A program made the translations under genes and the position numbers. Shown here piece after piece: positions 39,246-53,108 of a stretch of DNA of 64,000 bases. Under the pieces are notes generated by a model. That model saw only the letters and a program-made list of their open reading frames with translations, was not told the origin of the DNA and searched no databases. How positions within the stretch are numbered: position 1 is the first letter of the stretch; every line of letters starts with the position of its first letter. Origin of the DNA: Rhopalosiphum padi (Eukaryota; Arthropoda; Insecta; Hemiptera; Aphididae); the NCBI RefSeq assembly GCF_020882245.1, contig NW_026869996.1, positions 8,668,969 to 8,732,968 of the forward strand. The letters are read 5' to 3'.

Positions 39246-42200
39246 ATAAAAACTATAAAATATGATTTTATAAGTTAATTTTGACGAATAATACAAATTC
39301 ATATTTTTAGATTCTGAACGGAGTGATGAATGTATTGATTTTACAATGATTTTTGTGTCTGTCATCACTTTTTGGAGTAGTAATAATGCTTCGTTTTTGA
39401 CTTCAGCCCCTCTTTGAAAAGACAAAATCGATTTTTAGATTTTGCTGTAACTCAAAAACGAATCTTTGTAAATACTTGAAATTTTCAACAAACGTTTATA
39501 TTAGCGTTATCTATTTGCGATTAAATTTTCAAAATATTTTGACATTTTTTAGGCTACTTATAGATAATTAAAACTTATCGTGGTAAATAAAATATAAAAA
39601 ATCGTTAGTCACAATTTTTGTTTATAAGCATTTAAAGTTCAAATGTTTAGAAAATATATGAAAATCACGAAAATTTACAAAGAATTTTGAAGTTGAAAAA
39701 TCATAAAATTTTTGTGATTTATACTTAAGGTTCAAAAATCCAATACTAGGTTATCCATAAGTTTTCCTTCAAGTAACCGTAAAAAAAATATTCCGGTGTC
39801 AATATAGAAAACATGTTATGTGCGTATGAAATATAATTTTTTACGAAATCGCGTAAAATAACGATGTATTACAATTTAAATATGGGTAACAATATAATAT
39901 GTCCAACTAATTATCATTGACTGACAAATCATCTCCGTTCAGAATCGTTTTTCGTATACAATGCTACCCGTCGTTGCATTCAAATTTAACACATCCATTA
40001 TAGTGACCAGTGACCTACTCTCCATCTCTACTATACAGCGGAGCGATACCCACTTTTTTCATATTGAAGAGGAGCAAATTTTCAGTTGTTGTACAAATGT
40101 ATTCTTTAGTTACACTTATAATAGGTACACTTATATTCTACAAAACATTCTGGTATATTTGTAGGTACTATCTTTTATGGCTTATCATAATTATTATTTC
40201 TTATCGTCTGTTATATATTATGTCTATATTTCATAATGTCATTTTGCAGTTTTACATTCGTATTTGTATTAAAGTTTCAATTGTAAATCGTTTTCAAGAA
40301 TTTTGTAATAAAAATGAACTTTGTCTGTTAGTTTATGTATTGATTGTTTCCATTTCAAAATTATTCAGTGTTGTCCACGTACTAGTTGTTATATAAAAGT
40401 TGTTGTTCTCCTTACGGTGTCTAGTAGCGACATTTTATCCTCCATTGGACCATTATACATATTTAACTTACTATTTTTTTTTAGATGGCTGTACAGCAGA
40501 TCACTCAATACATGCTGAGACATGAATTCACATTTCTACCACTATGCAAAATATCAACATCCTACGTTGAAAATGGACTAGACGATACTGCTAATAATAA
40601 TGGTTTTGTGCAACGTGCGTGTAATGGGTATTGAATTTAATTGATATTAAACTAATAGTAGTGTTACAAAAAGTCAGTGTCATGAAACCCTGACCATTAG
40701 ATTATAAGAAAATGATTCTAATTTTCCATAATTGACATTCAAATATTACATTTAAGCTGATACTTCATAAGCAGAATAAAAAATGATTTAATATCATAAC
40801 TTTGACATGATTTTACATGGTAATTTAAACAAATATTACAGAGTCATACTTTGAACTCTTTGTAAAACACAGTATTCTCAAGTTATTCTCCAACCATTTT
40901 ACATATTTAACTGACTATTTTTAATTTTTAGATGGCAGTACAGCAGGTCACTCAATACATGATGAGACATGAATTCACATTTCTACCACTATGCAAAATA
41001 TCAACATCCTACGTTGAAAATGGACTAGACGATACTGCTAATAATAATGGTTTTGTGCAACGTGCGTGTAATGGGTATTGAATTTAATTGATATTAAACT
41101 AATAGTAGTGTTACAAAAAGTCAGTGTCATGAAACCCTGACCATTAGATTATAAGAAAATGATTCTAATTTTCCATAATTGACATTCAAATATTACATTT
41201 AAGCTGATACTTCATAAACACAATAAAACATGATTTTACATGGTAATTTTAACAAATATTACAAAGTCATATTTTAAACTGCTTATAAAACACTGAATTC
41301 TCATGTTAGTGTCTAGAAACCTTGACTACTGTATTATGACAATGATTCTTATTGTATAATGTATACAAGTATTACAAACTCTTATTATTTTAATATTGAA
41401 AAGCAGCAATTTTAAGTTAATGTACAAGTGTATTGTTTACTTATATTTTGTTTTACATTAAAACTCAACAAAACATTCTGGTCGATTTGTACTATCTCTT
41501 TTATTGCTAAGCATTATAATTATTTCTTTAACCATTATACATATTTAACTGACTACTTTGTGTTTTAGATGGCAGTACAGCAGATCACTGGAGGCATGCT
41601 GAGACATGAATTAACATTTCTATCACTTGGGAAAGTTACAACATCTTCCGTTGAGAATGGAATAGAAGGTACTGCTAATAATAATGGTTTTATGCAACGT
41701 GCGTGTAATGGGTATTGAATGTAATTGATATTCAATTAATAGTAGTTTTACAAAAAGTTAGTGTCATAAAACCCTAACCATTATATTAAGTAAATGGTTC
41801 TTATTTGCCATTATTAACTTCCATATATTTCATTTAGGCTCATACTTAATAATAAACACCATAAAACGTGCTTATATATCATAATTTTGACTCATATTAC
41901 AAATTCATATTTTTAGCTGCTCATAAAAATCTCAATTATGATGTTAGTGTCATGAAACGTAGACCATTAGATTAAGTGAATGATTCTTATTTACCATTAC
42001 TAACATCCATATTTGTCATTTAAGCTGATACTACATAAACACTATAAAACATGTTTTTTATATGATAATATTGACCAATATTACAAATTCATACTTTGAA
42101 CTGCCAGTAAAACACTGTATTCTCAAGTTATACTCCAACCATTATACATTATTAACTTACTACATTTTTTCAGATTGCAGTATATCAGATCAATCATGGC

Positions 42201-42975
42201 ATGCTGAGACACAAATTCACGTTTCTACCACCAAGGAAAGTATCAACATCCTATGTTGAAAATGGACTAGAAGATACTGATAATAATATTGGATTCATGC
42301 AATGTGCGTGCAATGGTTTTTGAATATAATTGATACTAAATTAATAGCTGTGAAACAATTGAGATTTGTTAAATATCTGAATAAAATAATAGTAAACATC
42401 TTTAGCTTGTATTGTTTATTCTTAAAATTTACCTATGCTATAAATATCTTTTATTTTTACTATATTTAAATGATCATTATAAAACATGTATAAAACACTC
42501 AAATATTAAGTTAATGTTTAGAAGCTTGAACAATAGTTTAAGAAATTTACCATTATTATCTTTCACGTGTTTCATTTAACCTGGTATTTTGAATGCACTA
42601 TAATACATGTTTTTATATGATGATTTTGACAAATTAACTGCTTATAAAACACTCAATTATTAATTGTATGCACCGACAGAGGGCGGTAGTGGGGACGACA
42701 TCCGATGCCCGATCGCCTCAGAGAAAAACTAGTTGGTCGTGTGCCGTTCACCGGACGGCCTTTTAACGTAATTGATGGTTGTTTTTACTTAGCTATTGGG
42801 TGTAGTTGTTGTTCATTTAATAAAGATTTTTGATATTATAAACGAATTGTTCATATTTTATGCCCGAAGTTAACACAAGTAAGTGTCTTGATCCTTGACT
42901 ACTTGATTACGAAAATGATTCTAATTTATAATTTTTAACTTGCACATGTTTCATTTAACGTGATATTTTTACTTC
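39246..42975. repeat. Array unit 12 (long, 3730 bp)
   Basis: MITE at 39310-39946, A at 40485-40634, A' at 40932-41081, B at 41569-41718, C at 42174-42323, LTR-like insert at 42665-42875. I saw no difference from unit 11 at the sites I compared. Confidence 0.95.
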
Positions 42976-45900
42976 ATAAAAACTATAAAATATGATTTTA
43001 TAAGTTAATTTTGACGAATAATACAAATTCATATTTTTAGATTCTGAACGGAGTGATGAATGTATTGATTTTACAATGATTTTTGTGTCTGTCATCACTT
43101 TTTGGAGTAGTAATAATGCTTCGTTTTTGACTTCAGCCCCTCTTTGAAAAGACAAAATCGATTTTTAGATTTTGCTGTAACTCAAAAACGAATCTTTGTA
43201 AATACTTGAAATTTTCAACAAACGTTTATATTAGCGTTATCTATTTGCGATTAAATTTTCAAAATATTTTGACATTTTTTAGGCTACTTATAGATAATTA
43301 AAACTTATCGTGGTAAATAAAATATAAAAAATCGTTAGTCACAATTTTTGTTTATAAGCATTTAAAGTTCAAATGTTTAGAAAATATATGAAAATCACGA
43401 AAATTTACAAAGAATTTTGAAGTTGAAAAATCATAAAATTTTTGTGATTTATACTTAAGGTTCAAAAATCCAATACTAGGTTATCCATAAGTTTTCCTTC
43501 AAGTAACCGTAAAAAAAATATTCCGGTGTCAATATAGAAAACATGTTATGTGCGTATGAAATATAATTTTTTACGAAATCGCGTAAAATAACGATGTATT
43601 ACAATTTAAATATGGGTAACAATATAATATGTCCAACTAATTATCATTGACTGACAAATCATCTCCGTTCAGAATCGTTTTTCGTATACAATGCTACCCG
43701 TCGTTGCATTCAAATTTAACACATCCATTATAGTGACCAGTGACCTACTCTCCATCTCTACTATACAGCGGAGCGATACCCACTTTTTTTCATATTGAAG
43801 AGGAGCAAATTTTCAGTTGTTGTACAAATGTATTCTTTAGTTACACTTATAATAGGTACACTTATATTCTACAAAACATTCTGGTATATTTGTAGGTACT
43901 ATCTTTTATGGCTTATCATAATTATTATTTCTTATCGTCTGTTATATATTATGTCTATATTTCATAATGTCATTTTGCAGTTTTACATTCGTATTTGTAT
44001 TAAAGTTTCAATTGTAAATCGTTTTCAAGAATTTTGTAATAAAAATGAACTTTGTCTGTTAGTTTATGTATTGATTGTTTCCATTTCAAAATTATTCAGT
44101 GTTGTCCACGTACTAGTTGTTATATAAAAGTTGTTGTTCTCCTTACGGTGTCTAGTAGCGACATTTTATCCTCCATTGGACCATTATACATATTTAACTT
44201 ACTATTTTTTTTTAGATGGCTGTACAGCAGATCACTCAATACATGCTGAGACATGAATTCACATTTCTACCACTATGCAAAATATCAACATCCTACGTTG
44301 AAAATGGACTAGACGATACTGCTAATAATAATGGTTTTGTGCAACGTGCGTGTAATGGGTATTGAATTTAATTGATATTAAACTAATAGTAGTGTTACAA
44401 AAAGTCAGTGTCATGAAACCCTGACCATTAGATTATAAGAAAATGATTCTAATTTTCCATAATTGACATTCAAATATTACATTTAAGCTGATACTTCATA
44501 AGCAGAATAAAAAATGATTTAATATCATAACTTTGACATGATTTTACATGGTAATTTAAACAAATATTACAGAGTCATACTTTGAACTCTTTGTAAAACA
44601 CAGTATTCTCAAGTTATTCTCCAACCATTTTACATATTTAACTGACTATTTTTAATTTTTAGATGGCAGTACAGCAGGTCACTCAATACATGATGAGACA
44701 TGAATTCACATTTCTACCACTATGCAAAATATCAACATCCTACGTTGAAAATGGACTAGACGATACTGCTAATAATAATGGTTTTGTGCAACGTGCGTGT
44801 AATGGGTATTGAATTTAATTGATATTAAACTAATAGTAGTGTTACAAAAAGTCAGACATGAAACCCTGACCATTAGATTATAAGAAAATGATTCTAATTT
44901 TCCATAATTGACATTCAAATATTACATTTAAGCTGATACTTCATAAACACAATAAAACATGATTTTACATGGTAATTTTAACAAATATTACAAAGTCATA
45001 TTTTAAACTGCTTATAAAACACTGAATTCTCATGTTAGTGTCTAGAAACCTTGACTACTGTATTATGACAATGATTCTTATTGTATAATGTATACAAGTA
45101 TTACAAACTCTTATTATTTTAATATTGAAAAGCAGCAATTTTAAGTTAATGTACAAGTGTATTGTTTACTTATATTTTGTTTTACATTAAAACTCAACAA
45201 AACATTCTGGTCGATTTGTACTATCTCTTTTATTGCTAAGCATTATAATTATTTCTTTAACCATTATACATATTTAACTGACTACTTTGTGTTTTAGATG
45301 GCAGTACAGCAGATCACTGGAGGCATGCTGAGACATGAATTAACATTTCTATCACTTGGGAAAGTTACAACATCTTCCGTTGAGAATGGAATAGAAGGTA
45401 CTGCTAATAATAATGGTTTTATGCAACGTGCGTGTAATGGGTATTGAATGTAATTGATATTCAATTAATAGTAGTTTTACAAAAAGTTAGTGTCATAAAA
45501 CCCTAACCATTATATTAAGTAAATGGTTCTTATTTGCCATTATTAACTTCCATATATTTCATTTAGGCTCATACTTAATAATAAACACCATAAAACGTGC
45601 TTATATATCATAATTTTGACTCATATTACAAATTCATATTTTTAGCTGCTCATAAAAATCTCAATTATGATGTTAGTGTCATGAAACGTAGACCATTAGA
45701 TTAAGTGAATGATTCTTATTTACCATTACTAACATCCATATTTGTCATTTAAGCTGATACTACATAAACACTATAAAACATGTTTTTTATATGATAATAT
45801 TGACCAATATTACAAATTCATACTTTGAACTGCCAGTAAAACACTGTATTCTCAAGTTATACTCCAACCATTATACATTATTAACTTACTACATTTTTTC

Positions 45901-46706
45901 AGATTGCAGTATATCAGATCAATCATGGCATGCTGAGACACAAATTCACGTTTCTACCACCAAGGAAAGTATCAACATCCTATGTTGAAAATGGACTAGA
46001 AGATACTGATAATAATATTGGATTCATGCAATGTGCGTGCAATGGTTTTTGAATATAATTGATACTAAATTAATAGCTGTGAAACAATTGAGATTTGTTA
46101 AATATCTGAATAAAATAATAGTAAACATCTTTAGCTTGTATTGTTTATTCTTAAAAATTTACCTATGCTATAAATATCTTTTATTTTTACTATATTTAAA
46201 TGATCATTATAAAACATGTATAAAACACTCAAATATTAAGTTAATGTTTAGAAGCTTGAACAATAGTTTAAGAAATTTACCATTATTATCTTTCACGTGT
46301 TTCATTTAACCTGGTATTTTGAATGCACTATAATACATGTTTTTATATGATGATTTTGACAAATTAACTGCTTATAAAACACTCAATTATTAATTGTATG
46401 CACCGACAGAGGGCGGTAGTGGGGACGACATCCGATGCCCGATCGCCTCAGAGAAAAACTAGTTGGTCGTGTGCCGTTCACCCGGACGGCCTTTTAACGT
46501 AATTGATGGTTGTTTTTACTTAGCTATTGGGTGTAGTTGTTGTTCATTTAATAAAGATTTTTGATATTATAAACGAATTGTTCATATTTTATGCCCGAAG
46601 TTAACACAAGTAAGTGTCTTGATCCTTGACTACTTGATTACGAAAATGATTCTAATTTATAATTTTTAACTTGCACATGTTTCATTTAACGTGATATTTT
46701 TACTTC
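42976..46706. repeat. Array unit 13 (long, 3731 bp; several small indels)
   Basis: MITE at 43040-43676, A at 44216-44365, A' at 44663-44812, B at 45298-45447, C at 45903-46052, LTR-like insert at 46395-46606. Indels absent from other units are an extra T in the run near 43784, GTCAGACATG in place of GTCAGTGTCATG near 44853, an extra A near 46155 and an extra C in CACCCGGACGG near 46481. Homopolymer changes towards a contig end suggest residual consensus errors. Confidence 0.95.
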
Positions 46707-48849
46707 ATAAAAACTATAAAATATGATTTTATAAGTTAATTTTGACGAATAATACAAATTCATATTTTTAGATTCTGAACGGAGTGATGAATGTATTGAT
46801 TTTACAATGATTTTTGTGTCTGTCATCACTTTTTGGAGTAGTAATAATGCTTCGTTTTTGACTTCAGCCCCTCTTTGAAAAGACAAAATCGATTTTTAGA
46901 TTTTGCTGTAACTCAAAAACGAATCTTTGTAAATACTTGAAATTTTCAACAAACGTTTATATTAGCGTTATCTATTTGCGATTAAATTTTCAAAATATTT
47001 TGACATTTTTTAGGCTACTTATAGATAATTAAAACTTATCGTGGTAAATAAAATATAAAAAATCGTTAGTCACAATTTTTGTTTATAAGCATTTAAAGTT
47101 CAAATGTTTAGAAAATATATGAAAATCACGAAAATTTACAAAGAATTTTGAAGTTGAAAAATCATAAAATTTTTGTGATTTATACTTAAGGTTCAAAAAT
47201 CCAATACTAGGTTATCCATAAGTTTTCCTTCAAGTAACCGTAAAAAAAATATTCCGGTGTCAATATAGAAAACATGTTATGTGCGTATGAAATATAATTT
47301 TTTTACGAAATCGCGTAAAATAACGATGTATTACAATTTAAATATGGGTAACAATATAATATGTCCAAACTAATTATCATTGACTGACAAATCATCTCCG
47401 TTCAGAATCGTTTTTCGTATACAATGCTACCCGTCGTTGCATTCAAATTTAACACATCCATTATAGTGACCAGTGACCTACTCTCCATCTCTACTATACA
47501 GCGGAGCGATACCCACTTTTTTCATATTGAAGAGGAGCAAATTTTCAGTTGTTGTACAAATGTATTCTTTAGTTACACTTATAATAGGTACACTTATATT
47601 ACTACAAAACATTCTGGTATATTTGTAGGTACTATCTTTTATGGCTTATCATAATTATTATTTCTTATCGTCTGTTATATATTATGTCTATATTTCATAA
47701 TGTCATTTTGCAGTTTTACATTCGTATTTGTATTAAAGTTTCAATTGTAAATCGTTTTCAAGAATTTTGTAATAAAAATGAACTTTGTCTGTTAGTTTAT
47801 GTATTGATTGTTTCCATTTCAAAATTATTCAGTGTTGTCCACGTACTAGTTGTTATATAAAAATTGTTGTTCTCCTTACGGTGTCTAGTAGCGACATTTT
47901 ATCCTCCATTGGACCATTATACATATTTAACTTACTATTTTTTTTTAGATGGCTGTACAGCAGATCACTCAATACATGCTGAGACATGAATTCACATTTC
48001 TACCACTATGCAAAATATCAACATCCTACGTTGAAAATGGACTAGACGATACTGCTAATAATAATGGTTTTGTGCAACGTGCGTGTAATGGGTATTGAAT
48101 TTAATTGATATTAAACTAATAGTAGTGTTACAAAAAGTCAGTGTCATGAAACCCTGACCATTAGATTATAAGAAAATGATTCTAATTTTCCATAATTGAC
48201 ATTCAAATATTACATTTAAGCTGATACTTCATAAGCAGAATAAAAAATGATTTAATATCATAACTTTGACATGATTTTACATGGTAATTTAAACAAATAT
48301 TACAGAGTCATACTTTGAACTCTTTGTAAAACACAGTATTCTCAAGTTATTCTCCAACCATTTTACATATTTAACTGACTATTTTTAATTTTTAGATGGC
48401 AGTACAGCAGGTCACTCAATACATGATGAGACATGAATTCACATTTCTACCACTATGCAAAATATCAACATCCTACGTTGAAAATGGACTAGACGATACT
48501 GCTAATAATAATGGTTTTGTGCAACGTGCGTGTAATGGGTATTGAATTTAATTGATATTAAACTAATAGTAGTGTTACAAAAAGTCAGTGTCATGAAACC
48601 CTGACCATTAGATTATAAGAAAATGATTCTAATTTTCCATAATTGACATTCAAATATTACATTTAAGCTGATACTTCATAAACACAATAAAACATGATTT
48701 TACATGGTAATTTTAACAAATATTACAAAGTCATATTTTAAACTGCTTATAAAACACTGAATTCTCATGTTAGTGTCTAGAAACCTTGACTACTGTATTA
48801 TGACAATGATTCTTATTGTATAATGTATACAAGTATTACAAACTCTTAA
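46707..48849. repeat. Array unit 14 (partial, cut by gap)
   Basis: MITE at 46771-47409 (639 bp, with extra bases in ATTTTTTTACG near 47296 and GTCCAAACTA near 47367), A at 47949-48098, A' at 48396-48545. Another extra base, in TATATTACTACAAAAC near 47600, changes the local frames. The unit ends in the A'-to-B monomer region, just before the ATTATTTTAATATTG block, where the N run begins. Modules B and C and the LTR-like insert are missing only because of the gap. Confidence 0.95.
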
Positions 48850-49349
48850 NNNNNNNNNNNNNNNNNNNNNNNNNNNNNNNNNNNNNNNNNNNNNNNNNNN
48901 NNNNNNNNNNNNNNNNNNNNNNNNNNNNNNNNNNNNNNNNNNNNNNNNNNNNNNNNNNNNNNNNNNNNNNNNNNNNNNNNNNNNNNNNNNNNNNNNNNNN
49001 NNNNNNNNNNNNNNNNNNNNNNNNNNNNNNNNNNNNNNNNNNNNNNNNNNNNNNNNNNNNNNNNNNNNNNNNNNNNNNNNNNNNNNNNNNNNNNNNNNNN
49101 NNNNNNNNNNNNNNNNNNNNNNNNNNNNNNNNNNNNNNNNNNNNNNNNNNNNNNNNNNNNNNNNNNNNNNNNNNNNNNNNNNNNNNNNNNNNNNNNNNNN
49201 NNNNNNNNNNNNNNNNNNNNNNNNNNNNNNNNNNNNNNNNNNNNNNNNNNNNNNNNNNNNNNNNNNNNNNNNNNNNNNNNNNNNNNNNNNNNNNNNNNNN
49301 NNNNNNNNNNNNNNNNNNNNNNNNNNNNNNNNNNNNNNNNNNNNNNNNN
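48850..49349. other. Assembly gap, exactly 500 N
   Basis: A run of exactly 500 N separates two unrelated arrays. A round number is the convention for gaps of unknown size added in scaffolding. The true distance, and even the adjacency, of the flanking sequences is therefore not established. Reading frames called across it are artefacts. Confidence 0.98.
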
Positions 49350-51068
49350 TCCTTAAAATGTATTAAAAAAACCATTAATTCATCAAAAACCCCATAATAA
49401 TTGATTTAAATCCATCAAATAAATTAAATTTAACATTTTTCCTTAACAAACCCCCATAATAAATTCTTAAAAACCAGAAATTTCCTTAAAATGTATTAAA
49501 AAAAACATAAATTCATCAAAAAACCCCATAATAATTGATTTAAATCCGTCAAATAAATTAAATTTAACATTTTTTCCTTAACAACCCCAATAATAAACGA
49601 TTTAAAACCATCAAATAAATTAAATTTAACATTTTTCCTTAACAACCCCCAATAATAAACGATTTAAAACCATCAAATAAATTAAATTTATCATTTTTCC
49701 TTAACAAACCCCCATCATAAATGTTTAAAAACCAGAATTTTCTTTAATATGTATTAAAAAAAACCATTAAATTCATCAAAAAAAACCCATAATAATTGAT
49801 TTAAATCCATCAAATAAATTAAATTTAACATTTTTCCTTAACAACCCCCAATAATAACCGATTTAAAACCATCAAATACATTAAATTTAACATTTTTCCT
49901 TAACAAAACCCCCATAATAAATGATTATAAACCAGAAATTTCCTTAAAATGTATTAAAAAAACCATTAATTCATCAAAAACCCCATAATAATTGATTTAA
50001 ATCCATCAATTATATTCAATTTAACATTTTTCCTTAACAACCCCCCATAATAAATGATTAAAAACCAGAAATTTCGTAAAAATGTATTAAAAATACCATT
50101 AATTCATCAAAAAACCCCATAAAAACCGCTTTAAATCCATCAAATAAATTAAATTTAACATTTTTTCCTTAACAACCCCCAATAATAAAGATTTAAAACC
50201 ATTGAATACATTAAATTTAAACATTTTTCCTTAACTACCCCCAATAATAACCGATATAAATCCATCAAATTAATTAAATTTAACATTTTTCCTTAACAAC
50301 CCCCAATAATAAACTATTTAAAACCATCAAATACATTAAATTTAACATTTTTCCTTAACAACCCCCCATAATAAATGATTAAAAACCAGAAATTTCCTTA
50401 AAATGTATTAAAAAAAACCATTAATTCATCAAAAAACCCCATAATAATTGATTTAAATCCGTCAAATAAATTAAATTTAACATTTTTCCTTAACAACCCC
50501 CAATAATAAACGATTTAAAACCATCAAATAAATTAAATTTATCATTTTTCCTTAACAAACCCCCATCATAAATGATTAAAAACCAGAAATTTCCTTAAAA
50601 TGTATTAAAAAAACCATTAATTCATCAAAAAACCCCATAATAATTGATTTAAATCCATCAAATAAATTAAATTTAACATTTTTCCTTAACAAACCCCTAT
50701 AATAAATTATTAAAAACCAGAAATTTCCTTAAAATGTATTAAAAAAACCATTAATTCATCAAAAAACCCCATAATAATTGATTTAAATCCGTCAAATAAA
50801 TTAAATTTAACATTTTTCCTTAACAACCCCAATAATAAACGATTTAAAACCATCAAATAAATTAAATTTAACATTTTTCCTTAACAACCCCCAATAATAA
50901 ACGATTTAAAACCATCAAATAAATTAAATTTATCATTTTTCCTTAACAAACCCCCATCATAAATGTTTAAAAACCAGAAATTTCCTTAAAATTGTATTAA
51001 AAAAAACCATTAATTCATCAAAAAAACCCCATAATAATTGATTTAAATCCATCAAATAAATTAAATTT

Positions 51069-53108
51069 AAGATTTTTCCCTAACAACCCCCAATAATAAC
51101 CGATTTAAAACCATCAAATACATTAAATTTAACATTTTTTCATTAACAACCCCCAATAATAAACGATTTAAAACCAGAAATTTCCTTAAAATGTATTAAA
51201 AAAACCATTAATTCATCAAAAAAAACCCATAATAATTGATTTAAAATCCATCAAATAAATTAAATTTAACATTTTTCCTTAACAAACCCCTATAATAAAT
51301 TATTAAAAACCAGAAATTTCCTTAAAATGTATTAAAAAAACCATTAATTCATCAAAAAAACCCATAATAATTGATTTAAATCTTTGAAATAAATTAAATT
51401 TAACATTTTACCTTAACAACCCCCCATAATATATGATTAAAAACCAGAAATTTCCTTAAAATTTATTAAAAAAACCATTAATTCATCAAAAAAACCCCAT
51501 AATAAATTGATTTAAATCCATCAAATAAATTAAATTTAACATTTTTCCTTAACAAACCCCCATAATAAATTATTAAAAACCAGAAATTTCCTTAAAATGT
51601 ATTAAAAAAACCATTAATTCATCAAAAAAACCCCTATAATAATTGATTTAAATCCATCAATTATATTAAATTTAACATTTTTCGTTAACAACCCCCCATA
51701 ATAAATGATTAAAAACCAGAAATTTCCTAAAAATGTATTAAAAATACCATTAATTCATCAAAAAACCCCATAAAAACCGCTTTAAATCCATCAAATAAAT
51801 TAAATTTAACATTTTTCCTTAACAACCCCCAATAATAAAGATTTAAAACCATTGAATACATTAAATTTAACATTTTTCCTTAACTACCCCCCAATAATAA
51901 CCGATATAAATCCATCAAATTAATTAAATTTAACATTTTTCCTTAACAACCCCCAATAATAAACTATTTAAAACCATCAAATACATTAAATTTAACATTT
52001 TTCCTTAACAACCCCCCATAATAAATGATTAAAAACCAGAAATTTCCTAAAAATGTATTAAAAATACCATTAATTCATCAAAAAACCCCATAATAATTGA
52101 TTTAAATCCGTCAAATAAATTAAATTTAACATTTTTCCTTAACAACCCCCAATAATAAACGATTTAAAACCATCAAATAAATTAAATTTATCATTTTTCC
52201 TTAACAAACCCCCATCATAAATTCTTAAAAACCAGAAATTTCCTTAAAATGTATTAAAAAAAACATAAATTCATCAAAAAACCCCATAATAATTGATTTA
52301 AATCCGTCAAATAAATTAAATTTAACATTTTTCCTTAACAACCCCAATAATAAACGATTTAAAAACCATCAAATAAATTAAATTTAACATTTTTCCTTAA
52401 CAACCCCCCATAATAAATGATTAAAAACCAGAAATTTCCTTAAAATGTATTAAAAATACCATTAATTCATCAAAAAACCCCATAATAATTGATTTAAATC
52501 CGTCAAATAAATTAAATTTAACATTTTTCCTTAACAACCCCCAATAATAAACGATTTAAAACCATCAAATAAATTAAATTTATCATTATTCCTTAACAAA
52601 CCCCCATCAAAAATGTTTAAAAACCAGAAATTTCCTTAAATTGTATTAAAAAAACCATTAATTCATCAAAAAAACCCCATAATAATTGATTTAAATCCAT
52701 CAAATAAATTAAATTTAACATTTTTCCTTAACAAACCCCTATAATAAATTATTAAAAACCAGAAATTTCCTTAAAATGTATTAAAAAAACCATTAATTCA
52801 TCAAAAAACCCCATAATAATTGATTTAAATCCGTCAAATAAATTAAATTTAACATTTTTCCTTAACAACCCCCAATAATAAACGATTTAAAACCATCAAA
52901 TAAATTAAATTTAACATTTTTCCTTAACAACCCCCAATAATAAACGATTTAAAAACCATCAAATAAATTAAATTTATCATTTTCCTTAACAAACCCCCAT
53001 CATAAATGTTTAAAAACCAGAAATTTCCTTAAAATGTATTAAAAAAACCATTAATTCATCAAAAAACCCCATAATAATTGATTTAAATCCATCAAATAAA
53101 TTAAATTT
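51069..53108. repeat. Higher-order repeat copy, ~2.04 kb
   Basis: This runs between successive occurrences of the rare variant GATTTTTCCCTAACAACC at 51069 and 53109. Other rare markers follow at the same offsets: ATCTTTGAAATAAA about 310 bp in, TTTTTCGTTAAC about 612 bp in, and AAAAACCGCTTT about 700 bp in. The fixed order of variants marks a higher-order unit and not random monomer drift. Confidence 0.7.

Larger units (their letters stand above)
1..48849. repeat. Large-unit tandem array (3.28 kb and 3.73 kb units)
   Basis: Thirteen complete head-to-tail units and a fourteenth partial one fill the region with no unique spacer. Landmark spacings are 3283, 3286, 3283, 3283, then 3730 repeated, with 3731-3733 in the last complete unit. 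Units are nearly identical, differing by scattered single bases. Each carries one inverted-repeat transposon, three or four exon-like modules, one GC-richer LTR-like insert and several ~185-bp monomers. The first base of the window already lies inside a unit, so the array extends further left. The right end is the assembly gap, so the true length is unknown. This is a megasatellite-scale array. It could be a heterochromatic satellite or an amplified gene fragment; the exon-like modules leave both open. Confidence 0.97.

Noticed and set aside
46031..46309. 92-aa frame found only in unit 13
   Set aside because: Created by one extra A near 46155. The corresponding frame is interrupted in all other units, so this is likely a consensus error.
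1..48849. rDNA, histone or snRNA-type gene cluster
   Set aside because: A unit length of 3-4 kb invites the idea, but no rRNA, histone or snRNA sequence is recognisable in any unit, and GC content is far too low for rDNA.
48816..49397. Frames on both strands spanning the N run
   Set aside because: They consist almost entirely of undetermined residues.
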